Assembly (NCBI RefSeq): GCF_900114345.1
Contig: NZ_FOZJ01000001.1
Span: forward strand, 930,001-994,000
Source: Microbacterium sp. cf046
GTDB lineage: Bacteria > Actinomycetota > Actinomycetes > Actinomycetales > Microbacteriaceae
Length of the DNA stretch: 64,000 bases
Direction of reading: 5' to 3'
Shown here: in pieces, positions 25,491 through 34,247 of the stretch
How positions within the stretch are numbered: position 1 is the stretch's first letter
Layout of the letters: each line of letters starts with the position of its first letter
The notes under the pieces: model-generated
The model's database searches: none
The model's input: only the letters and a program-made list of their open reading frames with translations
What the model was told of the DNA's origin: nothing
Program-made: the position numbers and the translations under genes

Positions 25491-26159
25491 ATGGCTGTCC
25501 GAACCCCCGATCCCGACCCCAACGAGCGCGACGACAGCGGCACGCCGCAGGATCCGCTCGACGGCATCGGTGCGTCGTTCGGGGGCCGGGGCCACCCGCT
25601 CGGCGACGGCTCGTTCGGCTCGCCGACGCCGGGCAGCGCGACGAACCCCGGGTGGCTGACCGACATCGAGCTCGCCGAAGTGCGTCGACGGATGCCGATC
25701 CTCTACGTCGAGGCGGTGCCGGTGCGCACGGACGGGGTCGGTGCGGTCACGGAGGTCGGCATCCTGTTGCGCGCCACGCCCCTGGGTGAGATGACCAGGA
25801 CGATCGTGAGTGGCCGGGTGCGGTACGGAGAGACGGTGCGGGACGCGCTGTTCCGCCACCTCGAGAACGACCTCGGCCCGATGGCCTTCCCCCTGCTCCC
25901 GCCGCAGCCGGTGCCGTTCACCGTCGCGGAGTACTTCCCGATGCCGGGCGTGTCCGCCTTCCACGACGACCGGCAGCATGCGGTGTCGCTCGCGTTCGTG
26001 GTTCCGGTGACCGGCACCTGCCAGCCGCGTCAGGATGCGCTCGAGGTCACCTGGATGCCGCCGGCGGAGGCCGCGTCCGACGCCCTGTCCGCCGAGATGG
26101 AGGGCGGCCGCGGCAGCCTGATCCGTCTCGCGCTCGCGAGCGTCGGCGCGCTGCGCTGA
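25491..26159 (+). CDS. NUDIX-like hydrolase family protein (DUF4916)
   Basis: This 222-aa protein has a disordered acidic/Pro-Gly-rich N terminus (about residues 1-60) followed by a conserved domain starting NPGWLTDIELAEVRRRMPILYVEAVPVR. Strong DUF4916 landmarks are SGRVRYGETVRDALFRHLENDLGPMAFP and VAEYFPMPGVSAFHDDRQHAVSLAFVVPV. The family is NUDIX-like in fold, but the standard NUDIX box GX5EX7REUXEEXGU is incomplete here, so activity on nucleoside diphosphate derivatives is uncertain. ATG at 25491 follows AGGAGG very closely (1 nt), and TATACA lies 6 nt before the ATG; leaderless initiation is possible. Confidence 0.83.
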   Translation: MAVRTPDPDPNERDDSGTPQDPLDGIGASFGGRGHPLGDGSFGSPTPGSATNPGWLTDIELAEVRRRMPILYVEAVPVRTDGVGAVTEVGILLRATPLGEMTRTIVSGRVRYGETVRDALFRHLENDLGPMAFPLLPPQPVPFTVAEYFPMPGVSAFHDDRQHAVSLAFVVPVTGTCQPRQDALEVTWMPPAEAASDALSAEMEGGRGSLIRLALASVGALR

Positions 26160-26211
26160 CCCTTGCTCGACTGAGAGCTCTCGCTCGTTCCGCGCACACA
26201 GGCGCGGGAGG

Positions 26212-26217
26212 TATTCT
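26212..26217 (+). promoter_or_regulatory. Candidate -10 (TATTCT) upstream of the DivIVA-like gene
   Basis: TATTCT with TTCCGC at 26188-26193 as a weak -35 (18-bp spacing). It would give a leader of about 160 nt before the ATG at 26384. Nothing else that I can support is seen in the 224-bp intergenic stretch. Confidence 0.35.
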
Positions 26218-26383
26218 TCGTCCTACCCGACGTGCGTTTCCCTGCGCACACCCTGGTGCCGTCTGCAACGCGCCGAGATTCCTTCACCCGGCGACCGCGC
26301 GCGTCACCGGAACGAAGTGAGACATCCCGGCCGCGGAGCCGTCCGCGCGCCGACCCCCGCCAACATCCGAAGCGAGACCCTCG

Positions 26384-27787
26384 ATGCCCGAAAACCCCCT
26401 CTCCTCACGCTCGAACTCCAGCGACGAGCCCACTCCGTTCGACCAGCTGATCGCGGTCTCGGGACACACACCGCGGGAGGCCGCATTCACGAGTGCGTTC
26501 CGCGGCTACGACAAGGACGAGGTGGATGCGGCGATCGCGGGACTCACCGCACGTGTGCGTGCCGAAGCCGAGCAGACCACGCAGCTGACCGAGCGCCACC
26601 GCCGGGTGCTCGCCCAGGGCCGCCAGGCCGTGGCGCGCCTCGAGGCCGAGCTCGAGACCGCGAAGTCGGAGTCGGCCGAGCGGGTGCAGGCCGAGGTCGA
26701 TGCCGCCCAGGCGGAGACCCGTGAGACCCTCGGGCGGCTCGAGGCCGAGCTGGCAGCCGCCCAGGCCCGGGCGGCGAACGCCGAGCAGCAGACGCGCGGG
26801 CTCACCGAGGAGCTCGCCGGATCCGCCGACGGCACGCCCAGCCGCCACAAGTTCGAAGAAGTGCTTCGCGTCGCCGAGGACCAGGCGAGCGTGCTGCTTC
26901 GCAACGCGACCGATCAGGGCGACCGGCTGCTCAACGCCGCGCGCGAGGAGATCGACAATCGTCGCAAGGAGGCCAAGGCCGAAGCCGAGGCGATCGTCTC
27001 CCACGCCCAGCACGACGCGCAGCAGGCGCGGCTGCGCATCGACACCGAGCTGACCGCCCACCAGGCGCGCATCGAGCGCGAATCCGCGCACGCCGCCGAG
27101 AAGGTCGTGCAGGCCGAGCGCGAGGCTGCCGCCATCCGCACCGAGGCCGAGAAGGGCGCTGCGGCGCTGCGGTCGATGGGCGCGCGTGAGACGGAGCTGG
27201 CCCGTGCGGATGCCGAGGACGCCGTGCGCGAGCTCCGCGTGCGGGCGCTCGAGTTCGAGGCGTCGCTCACGCGGCGTCAGGACGACGCGCAGCAGGAGTT
27301 CCTCGTGCTGCACAACCAGGCGGTCGCCCACGCCGAGCGGATCACACAGGATGCGAACGAGCAGGTCGCAGCATCCCTCGAGCACGCGCAGCGCGTCGCG
27401 TCCAAGGCCGAGGACTTCGAGCGGCTGATGCGCGCGCAGGCGCACCAGATCGAGGCCGACGCGAACCTGCGCGCGAACGAGCAGCTGGATCGGGCCCGCG
27501 TGAAGGCCCAGCAGATCATGGACATGGTCACGATGCACTCCCAGTCGGTGCTGCGCGACGCCGAGGACCGCACCCGTCAGCTGCGCTGGCAGCAGCAGCA
27601 GCTGACGAGCTTCATGGCCGAGGTCTCCGACCTGATCCGTCCGGAGACCGCCTTCGATGCGTCCGAGGCGGAGCCGGTCGAAGAGGCGGAGCGCATCGCC
27701 GAGCCTGCGGTGTCGCCGGAGGATGGCGAGCGCGGTGGCGAATCCGAGGCCGATCAGGCAGACGAACTGGAGCGCGTCGAGGGCTGA
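26384..27787 (+). CDS. DivIVA-domain coiled-coil protein
   Basis: This 467-aa cytoplasmic protein has an N-terminal DivIVA-like segment (AFTSAFRGYDKDEVDAAIAGL, about residues 30-52) followed by some 370 residues of almost uninterrupted coiled coil rich in Ala, Glu, Arg and Gln, and an acidic C-terminal tail. DivIVA/Wag31 relatives mark curved membranes and organise polar growth and septation in actinobacteria. This one is longer than Wag31 and lacks its conserved N-terminal extension, so it is a paralogue, possibly scaffolding cell-envelope synthesis. It stands alone between convergent or divergent genes. Confidence 0.85.
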   Translation: MPENPLSSRSNSSDEPTPFDQLIAVSGHTPREAAFTSAFRGYDKDEVDAAIAGLTARVRAEAEQTTQLTERHRRVLAQGRQAVARLEAELETAKSESAERVQAEVDAAQAETRETLGRLEAELAAAQARAANAEQQTRGLTEELAGSADGTPSRHKFEEVLRVAEDQASVLLRNATDQGDRLLNAAREEIDNRRKEAKAEAEAIVSHAQHDAQQARLRIDTELTAHQARIERESAHAAEKVVQAEREAAAIRTEAEKGAAALRSMGARETELARADAEDAVRELRVRALEFEASLTRRQDDAQQEFLVLHNQAVAHAERITQDANEQVAASLEHAQRVASKAEDFERLMRAQAHQIEADANLRANEQLDRARVKAQQIMDMVTMHSQSVLRDAEDRTRQLRWQQQQLTSFMAEVSDLIRPETAFDASEAEPVEEAERIAEPAVSPEDGERGGESEADQADELERVEG

Positions 27788-27794
27788 GCCCGAG

Positions 27795-27817
27795 CGCTCC
27801 TCGCTCAACGACCGAGG
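27795..27817. repeat. Copy of the CGGTCGTTGAGCG repeat at the end of the aldolase gene
   Basis: CGCTCAACGACCG with flanking CGCTCCT matches the 13-nt core of the hairpin repeat at 39458-39495. The TGA of the threonine aldolase gene lies inside this repeat, so its last residues (LGR) are repeat-encoded. Confidence 0.55.
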
Positions 27818-28881
27818 TGCGAAGTCTCCTTGGCGATCGCGGCGATGAACGCGTCGATGTCGTCCTCAGTGGTGTCGAAGCTGCACATCCAGCGCACCTC
27901 GTTCTTCGCGGCATCCCAGTCGTAGAAGCGGAACGACTCGCGCAGGCGGTCCGCGACGCCGTCGGGCAGGGTCGCGAAGACCCCGTTCGCCTGGGTCTGC
28001 TGCGTGAAGGCGACCCCGGTGATCGATCCGTCCGCGATCCCCGCCTCGACGCCGGCGCGCAGGCGGTGGGCCATCGCGTTCGAATGGGACGCGTTGCGCA
28101 GCCACAGGTCCCCCTCCAGCAGCGCGATGAGCTGCGCTGAGACGAACCGCATCTTCGAGGAGAGTTGCATGTTCAGCTTGCGCAGGAACGTCAGGCCGGC
28201 GGAAGCCTCCGGGTCGAGCACGACGATCGCCTCGCCGAGCATCGCGCCATTCTTCGTGCCGCCGAAGCTGAGCACGTCGACGCCGATATCGCGGGTGAAC
28301 TCTCGCAGCGGCAGGCCGAGGGATGCCGCGGCGTTGGAGAGCCGGGCGCCGTCGAGGTGCAGCTTCATGCCGAGGGCGTGCGTGTGGTCGGCGATCGCGC
28401 GCAGCTCGTCGACCGAGTAGACCGTGCCGAGCTCGGTGGACTGCGTGACCGCCACCACGAGCGGCTGTGCGCGGTGCTCATCGCCCCAGCCCCAGGCTTC
28501 GCGGTCGATCAGCTCGGGCGTGAGCTTGCCGTCGTCGGTCGGCACGGTGAGCAGCTTGATGCCCGCCACGCGCTCGGGCGCACCACCCTCGTCGACGTTG
28601 ATGTGCGCCGTGGATGCCGCGATCACCGCGCCCCAGCGGGGCAGCATCGACTGCAGCCCGACGACGTTCGCGCCGGTGCCGTTGAAGACCGGGAACGCCT
28701 CGACGCCGTCGCCGAAGTGATGGGCGAAGACCTCCTGGAGCCGCGCGGTGTAATCGTCCTCGCCGTACGCGACCTGATGTCCGTCATTGGCGGTGGCGAT
28801 CGCCGCGAGCACCTCGGGGTGGATGCCGGAGTAGTTGTCGGAGGCGAAGCCGCGCAGGGCGGTGTCATGGAGCGGAGTCAC
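27805..28881 (-). CDS. Low-specificity L-threonine aldolase family enzyme
   Basis: This 358-aa PLP enzyme of fold type I is related to threonine aldolase LtaE. It cleaves L-threonine or L-allo-threonine to glycine and acetaldehyde, and related beta-hydroxy amino acids. Landmarks: GFASDNYSGIHPEVLAAI at the N terminus, TAHINVDEGGAPE, LHLDGARLSNAAASLG and the PLP-Lys motif LSFGGTKNGAMLGE. I chose GTG 28881, seven nt after a TAGGCT element; an upstream ATG at 28962 would add a Pro/Gly-rich extension. It ends convergent with the DivIVA-like gene. Confidence 0.9.
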   Translation of the reverse strand: MTPLHDTALRGFASDNYSGIHPEVLAAIATANDGHQVAYGEDDYTARLQEVFAHHFGDGVEAFPVFNGTGANVVGLQSMLPRWGAVIAASTAHINVDEGGAPERVAGIKLLTVPTDDGKLTPELIDREAWGWGDEHRAQPLVVAVTQSTELGTVYSVDELRAIADHTHALGMKLHLDGARLSNAAASLGLPLREFTRDIGVDVLSFGGTKNGAMLGEAIVVLDPEASAGLTFLRKLNMQLSSKMRFVSAQLIALLEGDLWLRNASHSNAMAHRLRAGVEAGIADGSITGVAFTQQTQANGVFATLPDGVADRLRESFRFYDWDAAKNEVRWMCSFDTTEDDIDAFIAAIAKETSHLGR

Positions 28882-28888
28882 AGTGTCA

Positions 28889-28894
28889 AGCCTA
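28889..28894 (-). promoter_or_regulatory. Putative leaderless -10 element (TAGGCT) of the threonine aldolase gene
   Basis: Minus-strand TAGGCT, then 7 nt (TGACACT), then the GTG start, with no Shine-Dalgarno sequence. The hexamer is the same as in front of the nuclease and pucR-like genes. Confidence 0.45.
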
Positions 28895-28969
28895 CGGCCG
28901 GCGGGGATCGCTCCCGTCGGATGCGGACCGGCGGGCGCTTCCGGGGTTCCGGATGTCGGCACCGCTGGG

Positions 28970-28975
28970 TATCCT
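28970..28975 (+). promoter_or_regulatory. Putative leaderless -10 element (TATCCT) of the MFS gene
   Basis: TATCCT ends 6 nt before the ATG at 28982 with no ribosome-binding site between. Confidence 0.5.
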
Positions 28976-28981
28976 CGCGAA

Positions 28982-30421
28982 ATGACCTCCCCCGGTGATC
29001 ATTCGGGCGCGATCGCGGCTGACGGCGGCGGATCCACGGAGCAGCAGCATCCGGCGCCCTCCTCCGATGTCGTGCCACCCCCTGGTGGCATGCGCACGTT
29101 CATCCAGGTGCTCGTCAACACCGCCCTCGCGAACATCACCACGAGCTTTCTGTGGTTCGCGCTGACGTTCTGGGTCTACATCGAAACCCAGTCCGTTCTC
29201 GCCACGGGCATCATCGGCGGCGCCTACATGCTGTTCGTCGCGATCTTCTCGATGATCTTCGGCACGATCGTCGACCGCTACCGCAAGCACGTGGTGATGG
29301 TGCTCTCGAGCCTGGTGACGCTGACATCCTTCGTCATCGCGGGCGCGATCTACCTGGCCCACCCGGAGTCGGCGCTGCTGGACCTCGGCGGACCCTGGTT
29401 CTGGCTCTTCTCCGGGATCATCCTCTTCGGCGGCGTGATCGAGAACATGCGCAACATCGCGCTGTCCACAACCGTCACCCTGCTCGTGCCGGTCGAGCGC
29501 CACGCGAACGCGAACGGCATGGTGGGCACGGTGCAGGGCATCGCCTTCGCGGTGACCAGCGTGTTCAGCGGGCTGTCGATCGGCCTCCTGGGCATGGGCT
29601 GGACGCTCGCGATCGCGATCGCGTTCACTCTGCTCGCGCTGGTGCACATCGCCTTCATCCGCATCCCCGAAGACAAGCCGCGGCGCGACGCGGGTCGCCA
29701 GCCGATCGTGGACTTCCGCGGCAGCATCCGCGCGATCAGATCTGCACCCGGGCTCTTCGCGCTCATCATCTTCGCGACGTTCAACAACCTGATCGGCGGC
29801 GTCTACATGGCGCTCATGGACCCGTACGGTCTCACGCTCTTCCCGGTCGAATGGTGGGGCGTGGTGCTCGGCGTCGCATCGACGGGATTCATCATCGGCG
29901 GAATCGTGATCGCCGCGCGGGGCCTGGGCCGCAACCCGATCCGCACGATGCTGCTGGTGGTCGTCGCGATGGGCATCCTCGGTGCACTGTTCACGATCCG
30001 CGAGTGGTGGTGGCTCTACGCCGTCGGCATCTGGCTGTACATGGCGCTGGTGCCGGCGGTCGAGGCCGCGGAGCAGACGGTCATCCAGAAGGTCGTGCCG
30101 TTCCGAACGCAGGGGCGGGTGTTCGGCCTGGCCGCGGCGCTCGAGTCCGCCGCCGCGCCGATCACGGCGTTCCTGATCGCGCCGATCGCCCAGTTCTGGA
30201 TCATCCCCTACATGAACTCGGATGCCGGGCAGGATGCCTGGGGCTGGCTGCTCGGCGACGGCGATGCGCGCGGCATCGCGCTCGTCTTCCTCGTGAGCGG
30301 ACTGGTGATGGTCGTGGTCGCACTGCTCGCGTTCACCACCCGCAGCTACCGGACACTGTCCGAGGAGTACGAGCGGGCGCCCGAGCCGTCGGAGCCCGAA
30401 GAGGTCCAGGCGGGTGGCTAG
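28982..30421 (+). CDS. MFS transporter
   Basis: This 479-aa membrane protein has a polar N terminus of about 37 residues, then roughly 12 hydrophobic segments in two blocks separated by a cytosolic loop (about residues 215-245, RIPEDKPRRDAGRQP). The motif A-like loop DRYRKHVVMVLS follows the second helix, as in drug/H+ antiporters. The closest class by eye is the DHA3 or macrolide-efflux-like group (COG0477/MefA-type). A drug or metabolite efflux role is likely but the substrate is unknown. It is followed after 9 nt by an FAD oxidase gene, probably cotranscribed. The start is the ATG behind a leaderless -10. Confidence 0.87.
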   Translation: MTSPGDHSGAIAADGGGSTEQQHPAPSSDVVPPPGGMRTFIQVLVNTALANITTSFLWFALTFWVYIETQSVLATGIIGGAYMLFVAIFSMIFGTIVDRYRKHVVMVLSSLVTLTSFVIAGAIYLAHPESALLDLGGPWFWLFSGIILFGGVIENMRNIALSTTVTLLVPVERHANANGMVGTVQGIAFAVTSVFSGLSIGLLGMGWTLAIAIAFTLLALVHIAFIRIPEDKPRRDAGRQPIVDFRGSIRAIRSAPGLFALIIFATFNNLIGGVYMALMDPYGLTLFPVEWWGVVLGVASTGFIIGGIVIAARGLGRNPIRTMLLVVVAMGILGALFTIREWWWLYAVGIWLYMALVPAVEAAEQTVIQKVVPFRTQGRVFGLAAALESAAAPITAFLIAPIAQFWIIPYMNSDAGQDAWGWLLGDGDARGIALVFLVSGLVMVVVALLAFTTRSYRTLSEEYERAPEPSEPEEVQAGG

Positions 30422-30430
30422 AGTCGCCTC

Positions 30431-31831
30431 ATGCCCGAAGATCCCGGCGTGGCCGTCGCCGATTCGCTGACCGCCGAGCTCCAGAAGATCCTGCGGCCGG
30501 ATCAGGTCGTGGCAGACCCCGTCGACCGTGACGCGTATGCCCACGACGATGCCGAGTGGGCCGAGTACCGGCGACCGGCGGCCGTCGTGCTCGCCGAGAC
30601 CACGCAGGACGTGGCTGCGGTCGTCCGGTTCGCCGCGTCACGGGGCGCCAACGTGGTCGCGCGCGGGGCCGGCACCGGCCTCTCCGGCGGAGCGAACGCC
30701 CTTCAGGACGCCATCGTGGTGTCGCTGGAGCGCATGACGCGCGTGATCGAGGTGAACGCCGCCGAACGCTACGTCGTCGCGGAGGCGGGGGTGATCAACG
30801 ACGACCTGCGCGCTGCGGTCGCCGCGCACGGACTCTGGTACCCGCCCGACCCGGCGAGCTACCGGATCTCGACGATCGGCGGCAATGCCGCCACCAACGC
30901 GGGCGGCATCTGCTGCGTCAAGTACGGGGTCACCCGCGACTACGTGCTCGGCATGACGGTCGTCCTCGCCGACGGCGACGTGGTCAGGCTCGGACGCCGC
31001 ACCGCCAAGGGCGCGACCGGCTACGACCTGACCGCGCTCATGGTCGGGTCGGAGGGCACGCTCGGCATCATCACCGAACTGACCCTGTCGCTGCTGCCGC
31101 TGGGCGGCCGTGAAGAGCGCGCAGTGGTGGGGTCGTTCGCCTCGCTCGAAGCCGCCGGAGTGGCCGTCGCGGCGATCACCGCGGCGGGCATCATCCCTTC
31201 CGCGCTGGAGCTCATCGACGAGATGTGCGTCCGCGCCGTCGACGAGTGGCAGGGGCTCGGCCTGCCGCAGGGCGTCGCGGCGCTCCTCCTGTCCACGGTC
31301 GACGAGCCGGGTGCGACCGGCGCGGCGGCCGCGGCATCCATCGCCCGTCACATGACCGATGCCGGTGCGCTCGCCGTCGACGAGGCCGTCGAGCCCGTCG
31401 AGATCGACCGCCTGTTCCTCGCACGGCGCCTGGCCTATCCGGCACTCGAACGGCTCGGGCCGGTGCTGACCGAGGACATCTGCGTGCCGCGCGCCGCCGT
31501 GCCCGCGATGCTGGGCCGGATCCGCGACACCGCGGCCGCGCACGACGTCGTGATCGCCACGATCGCGCACGCCGGTGACGGCAACCTGCACCCGCTGATC
31601 ATCGCGCCGGAGGGGGATGCCGCGGCAAAAGCTCGTGCGAAACAGGCCTTCGACCGCATCGTCGAGGACTGCAGGGATCTCGGCGGGACGGTGACCGGCG
31701 AGCACGGTGTCGGGCTGCTGAAGCTGCCCGGCGCACGGGCAGAGCTCGGCGGGCGCGTGCTCGCGATGCACCGCGACATCAAGGCGGCACTCGACCCCCT
31801 CGGCACGCTCAATCCGGGCAAGGCGTTCTAG
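30431..31831 (+). CDS. FAD-linked oxidase (glycolate oxidase GlcD / D-lactate dehydrogenase family)
   Basis: This 466-aa flavoprotein has an N-terminal FAD-binding PCMH/VAO-type domain (ARGAGTGLSGGANA, about residues 78-91; ISTIGGNAATNAGGICCVKYG, about 145-165; SEGTLGIITELTLSLLP) and a C-terminal FAD-oxidase domain ending HAGDGNLHPLII ... TGEHGVGLLK. These are hallmarks of GlcD/D-2-hydroxyacid dehydrogenases, which oxidise glycolate, D-lactate or similar acids and pass electrons to quinone or cytochrome. No GlcE/GlcF subunits lie nearby, which favours a single-subunit D-lactate dehydrogenase-type enzyme. TAGAGT lies 6 nt before the ATG and overlaps the stop of the MFS gene. Confidence 0.88.
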   Translation: MPEDPGVAVADSLTAELQKILRPDQVVADPVDRDAYAHDDAEWAEYRRPAAVVLAETTQDVAAVVRFAASRGANVVARGAGTGLSGGANALQDAIVVSLERMTRVIEVNAAERYVVAEAGVINDDLRAAVAAHGLWYPPDPASYRISTIGGNAATNAGGICCVKYGVTRDYVLGMTVVLADGDVVRLGRRTAKGATGYDLTALMVGSEGTLGIITELTLSLLPLGGREERAVVGSFASLEAAGVAVAAITAAGIIPSALELIDEMCVRAVDEWQGLGLPQGVAALLLSTVDEPGATGAAAAASIARHMTDAGALAVDEAVEPVEIDRLFLARRLAYPALERLGPVLTEDICVPRAAVPAMLGRIRDTAAAHDVVIATIAHAGDGNLHPLIIAPEGDAAAKARAKQAFDRIVEDCRDLGGTVTGEHGVGLLKLPGARAELGGRVLAMHRDIKAALDPLGTLNPGKAF

Positions 31832-31849
31832 GCAGCCACGTCCGCCAGT

Positions 31850-32659
31850 TCAGCGCGCGAGCCAGCGCAGGAGCCCGGAAGTGAATGCCTTCGGCTGCTC
31901 GATGTTCGTCGCGTGACCCGCCTTCTCGACAATGGCGGACTCGCCGAGCGGTGCCAGTGCGGCTGATGCCGCCGCGTGCTCGCACGGCCAGAAGTCGCTC
32001 TCGCGACCCGCCACGAACAGGACCGGCACGTCGGTCGCGGAGATCGCAGGCCGCCAGTCCCGTCTGGCGTGATCGTTCAGCAACGCGAGTTCTGCGGTGG
32101 TGAACCCGGCTTTCGCCGCCTTGAGGTCCATCGCCTTGAGCAGCCGCGCCACCCGCACCGGCCCCTTCGACGCGAGGGAGTGGCGGCCCGGATCGGGGAC
32201 GCCGGCCGCGAAGTACGTGTCGGCGTTCGATGCGTCATAGCCGTAGAAGCCGAACGCCCAGTCGTCAGAGTTGAGCATCTTCGGGGTTTGGTCGACGATC
32301 ACGATGTCGCGGACGCCGGTGGCCCGGCCCGCGGCCAGCAGGGCCCACACGGAATTGCCGCCCATCGACTGGCCGACGACCGTCGCGTCCAGCAGGCCGA
32401 GGGCCTCGATCGCGTCCCCGATGTCGGCGCCGTGGCGGTCCATCGTGTGCGCGTCGTCCGGACCGATCTCAGAGTCGCCGTGGCCGCGACGGTCGAGGGC
32501 GATCACGCGGTACCCCGCGTTCTCGAGGTCGGCGAGCTGCGGCTTCCAGCTGGTGGCCGGTGCCTTGAACCCGGCGACCAGCAGCACCGGGCGCCCGGCG
32601 GGGTCGCCCGATTCGAGGTAGTTCAGGCGCACCCCATCCGAACTCGTGACGCTCGGCAT
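31850..32659 (-). CDS. Alpha/beta fold hydrolase
   Basis: This 269-aa hydrolase starts MPSVTSSDGVRLNYLESGD, has the LDRRGHGDSE motif after the second strand pair, and the nucleophile elbow VGQSMGGNS (Ser at about 98). The acid is probably in AGRESDFWP and the His in KAGHATNIEQP near the C terminus. This is the typical single-domain arrangement of the epoxide hydrolase/haloperoxidase-like group; substrate unknown. The gene converges on the FAD oxidase gene with only 18 bp between stops. GAGGGG precedes the ATG. It lies 7 bp downstream of the DUF1206 gene and may be cotranscribed with it. Confidence 0.87.
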   Translation of the reverse strand: MPSVTSSDGVRLNYLESGDPAGRPVLLVAGFKAPATSWKPQLADLENAGYRVIALDRRGHGDSEIGPDDAHTMDRHGADIGDAIEALGLLDATVVGQSMGGNSVWALLAAGRATGVRDIVIVDQTPKMLNSDDWAFGFYGYDASNADTYFAAGVPDPGRHSLASKGPVRVARLLKAMDLKAAKAGFTTAELALLNDHARRDWRPAISATDVPVLFVAGRESDFWPCEHAAASAALAPLGESAIVEKAGHATNIEQPKAFTSGLLRWLAR

Positions 32660-32666
32660 TCGCCCC

Positions 32667-33467
32667 TCACATCCTCGCGTATCGGGCGCGGGCGAAGCAG
32701 AACAGGCCGTAGATGATGAGTCCGGCGCCGACGATCCAGAGGATGATCGGGCCGAATGGCAGCCCCGCCAGGGTGTGCAGGGCGGCGTCGAGCCCTCCGG
32801 CGGTCTCGGGGTCGTGTGTGACGGCCGCCACCACGAAGAGCGCGCCGGTCACCGCGATCGCGATCCCCTTCGCGACATAGCCGACCACACCGAAGGTCAC
32901 GATCCCCTTGCCGGCAGGGTCGGGCGGAAGGTCGAGGTGCTTCTTGAAGGCACGCGTGAAGCCGCGCACGATGAATGCGATGCCGATCCCTGCGATCAGC
33001 AGACCGAACAGCACCAGGAGCACGACGCCACCCGGGGTCGCCAGCAGCTGAGCGCTGAACGAGGTCGAGGACTGCGACGAGTCCGACTGGCCGCCGAGCG
33101 CGTAGACGAGCGCCGTGATCGCGATGGCGATGTATGCGACCGCGGTCCCGACGAACTTGACGCGGTAGCCCCACTTCTTCTTCGTGTCGGGGTCGCGCTC
33201 GAGGAACGCTTCGGCGATCTGCCAGATCGCCAGCGCCGTGAGACCCAGGACGATCGCCCACAGCAGGAAGACCCCGGCAGGCGTCTTCTGGATCTGCTCC
33301 ATCGCACCGCCCTGGTCGGCTTCACCTCCGCCTCCGGTTGCGACGGAGATCGCGATCACGCCGATGACGATGTGGAGGATGCCGAGCACGACGTAGCCGA
33401 TTCGCGCGACGACGCGAAAGGGCGTGGAGTTCTGAGCCGCCTGTGCGGCGGCCTGCGGGGTTGTCAT
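32667..33467 (-). CDS. DUF1206 family membrane protein
   Basis: This 266-aa integral membrane protein has about six hydrophobic segments arranged as three repeats of two helices each (starting near residues 19, 99 and 191). Each repeat begins with an aromatic/basic stretch such as RIGYVVLGILHIVIGV, YRVKFVGTAVAYIAIAI or FGVVGYVAKGIAIAVTG. This is the hallmark of DUF1206, whose function is unknown. A Gly/Glu-rich loop and a Ser-rich loop lie outside the helices. TACGCT precedes the ATG by 6 nt, so the gene is likely leaderless. Confidence 0.87.
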   Translation of the reverse strand: MTTPQAAAQAAQNSTPFRVVARIGYVVLGILHIVIGVIAISVATGGGGEADQGGAMEQIQKTPAGVFLLWAIVLGLTALAIWQIAEAFLERDPDTKKKWGYRVKFVGTAVAYIAIAITALVYALGGQSDSSQSSTSFSAQLLATPGGVVLLVLFGLLIAGIGIAFIVRGFTRAFKKHLDLPPDPAGKGIVTFGVVGYVAKGIAIAVTGALFVVAAVTHDPETAGGLDAALHTLAGLPFGPIILWIVGAGLIIYGLFCFARARYARM

Positions 33468-33473
33468 AGCCGA

Positions 33474-33479
33474 AGCGTA
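33474..33479 (-). promoter_or_regulatory. Putative leaderless -10 element (TACGCT) of the DUF1206 gene
   Basis: Minus-strand TACGCT, 6 nt (TCGGCT), then ATG at 33467. No Shine-Dalgarno sequence. Confidence 0.5.
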
Positions 33480-33538
33480 GCCACCCGGATCACCTGCCCG
33501 GAACGGCTTGACGCCGGGGCGCGCGTGTGTCTGGGCGG

Positions 33539-34243
33539 TCAGCCCTCGATCGTGATGACGGCGTCGTTGACGGATGCCGCATCCTGCGTCCAGAGGCGCA
33601 CGACGTGCTCGGCGAGCACGTCCTCGAGCCCCTCCAGACTCTTGACTCGGAAGATCGCGGCCGCCGACGACAACGGGGATCCGGCATCCCGTGCGCTCTT
33701 CGCGAACCCCTGCGCGACGGCGCGCGTCCACGCCTCGGATGCCGCCTTCACGGCTGCGTAGTTCGCACCTCCGGCGAGCGGCCGTGCCACGGCCGTGGAA
33801 GACACGATCGCGAGGCGCCCGGCGCTCGAGGTGCGCAGGTCTTCGTCGAATGCGCGGCTCACGTGGCGGAGGGCGGTGAACGAGCGCTCCAGGAAGCGGA
33901 AGTCCTCATCGCTCTGACCGGCCAGGCCTCCGCCGCCACGCCAGCCGCCCACGAGGTTCACGACGCCGTCGACCGGTCCGATCGCGGCATGGACGTGCTC
34001 GGCGAGCGTGCGCACCGAGAACTCGTCGATCAGATCGCACACCTCGGTGCGGATCGTCGGCCCGTCGACCTGTCGCAGGGCCCCGGCCATCGCGTCGATC
34101 TTGTCGGCATCCCGGCCGACGGCGATGACCCGGGCGCCGGCCTGGACCAGCGCCCGGGTGACCGCGAGACCGCTCGCGCTCGTCGCGCCTGCGATCAGCA
34201 CGACCCGCCCCTCGGCCGCCGCGGACTCCGCAGGCGCGCTCAT
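33539..34243 (-). CDS. Short-chain dehydrogenase/reductase
   Basis: This 234-aa classical SDR has cofactor motif LIAGATSASGLA (about residues 16-27), the VNLVGG variant of NNAG, catalytic Ser in AIVSSTAVA and YAAVKAA (YxxxK). A GRDADK segment after the second strand suggests NADP(H). Substrate unknown. It lies 4 bp downstream of a DUF6421-like gene on the same strand, so the two are almost certainly cotranscribed and probably act on the same metabolite. Confidence 0.88.
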   Translation of the reverse strand: MSAPAESAAAEGRVVLIAGATSASGLAVTRALVQAGARVIAVGRDADKIDAMAGALRQVDGPTIRTEVCDLIDEFSVRTLAEHVHAAIGPVDGVVNLVGGWRGGGGLAGQSDEDFRFLERSFTALRHVSRAFDEDLRTSSAGRLAIVSSTAVARPLAGGANYAAVKAASEAWTRAVAQGFAKSARDAGSPLSSAAAIFRVKSLEGLEDVLAEHVVRLWTQDAASVNDAVITIEG

Positions 34244-34247
34244 CGCG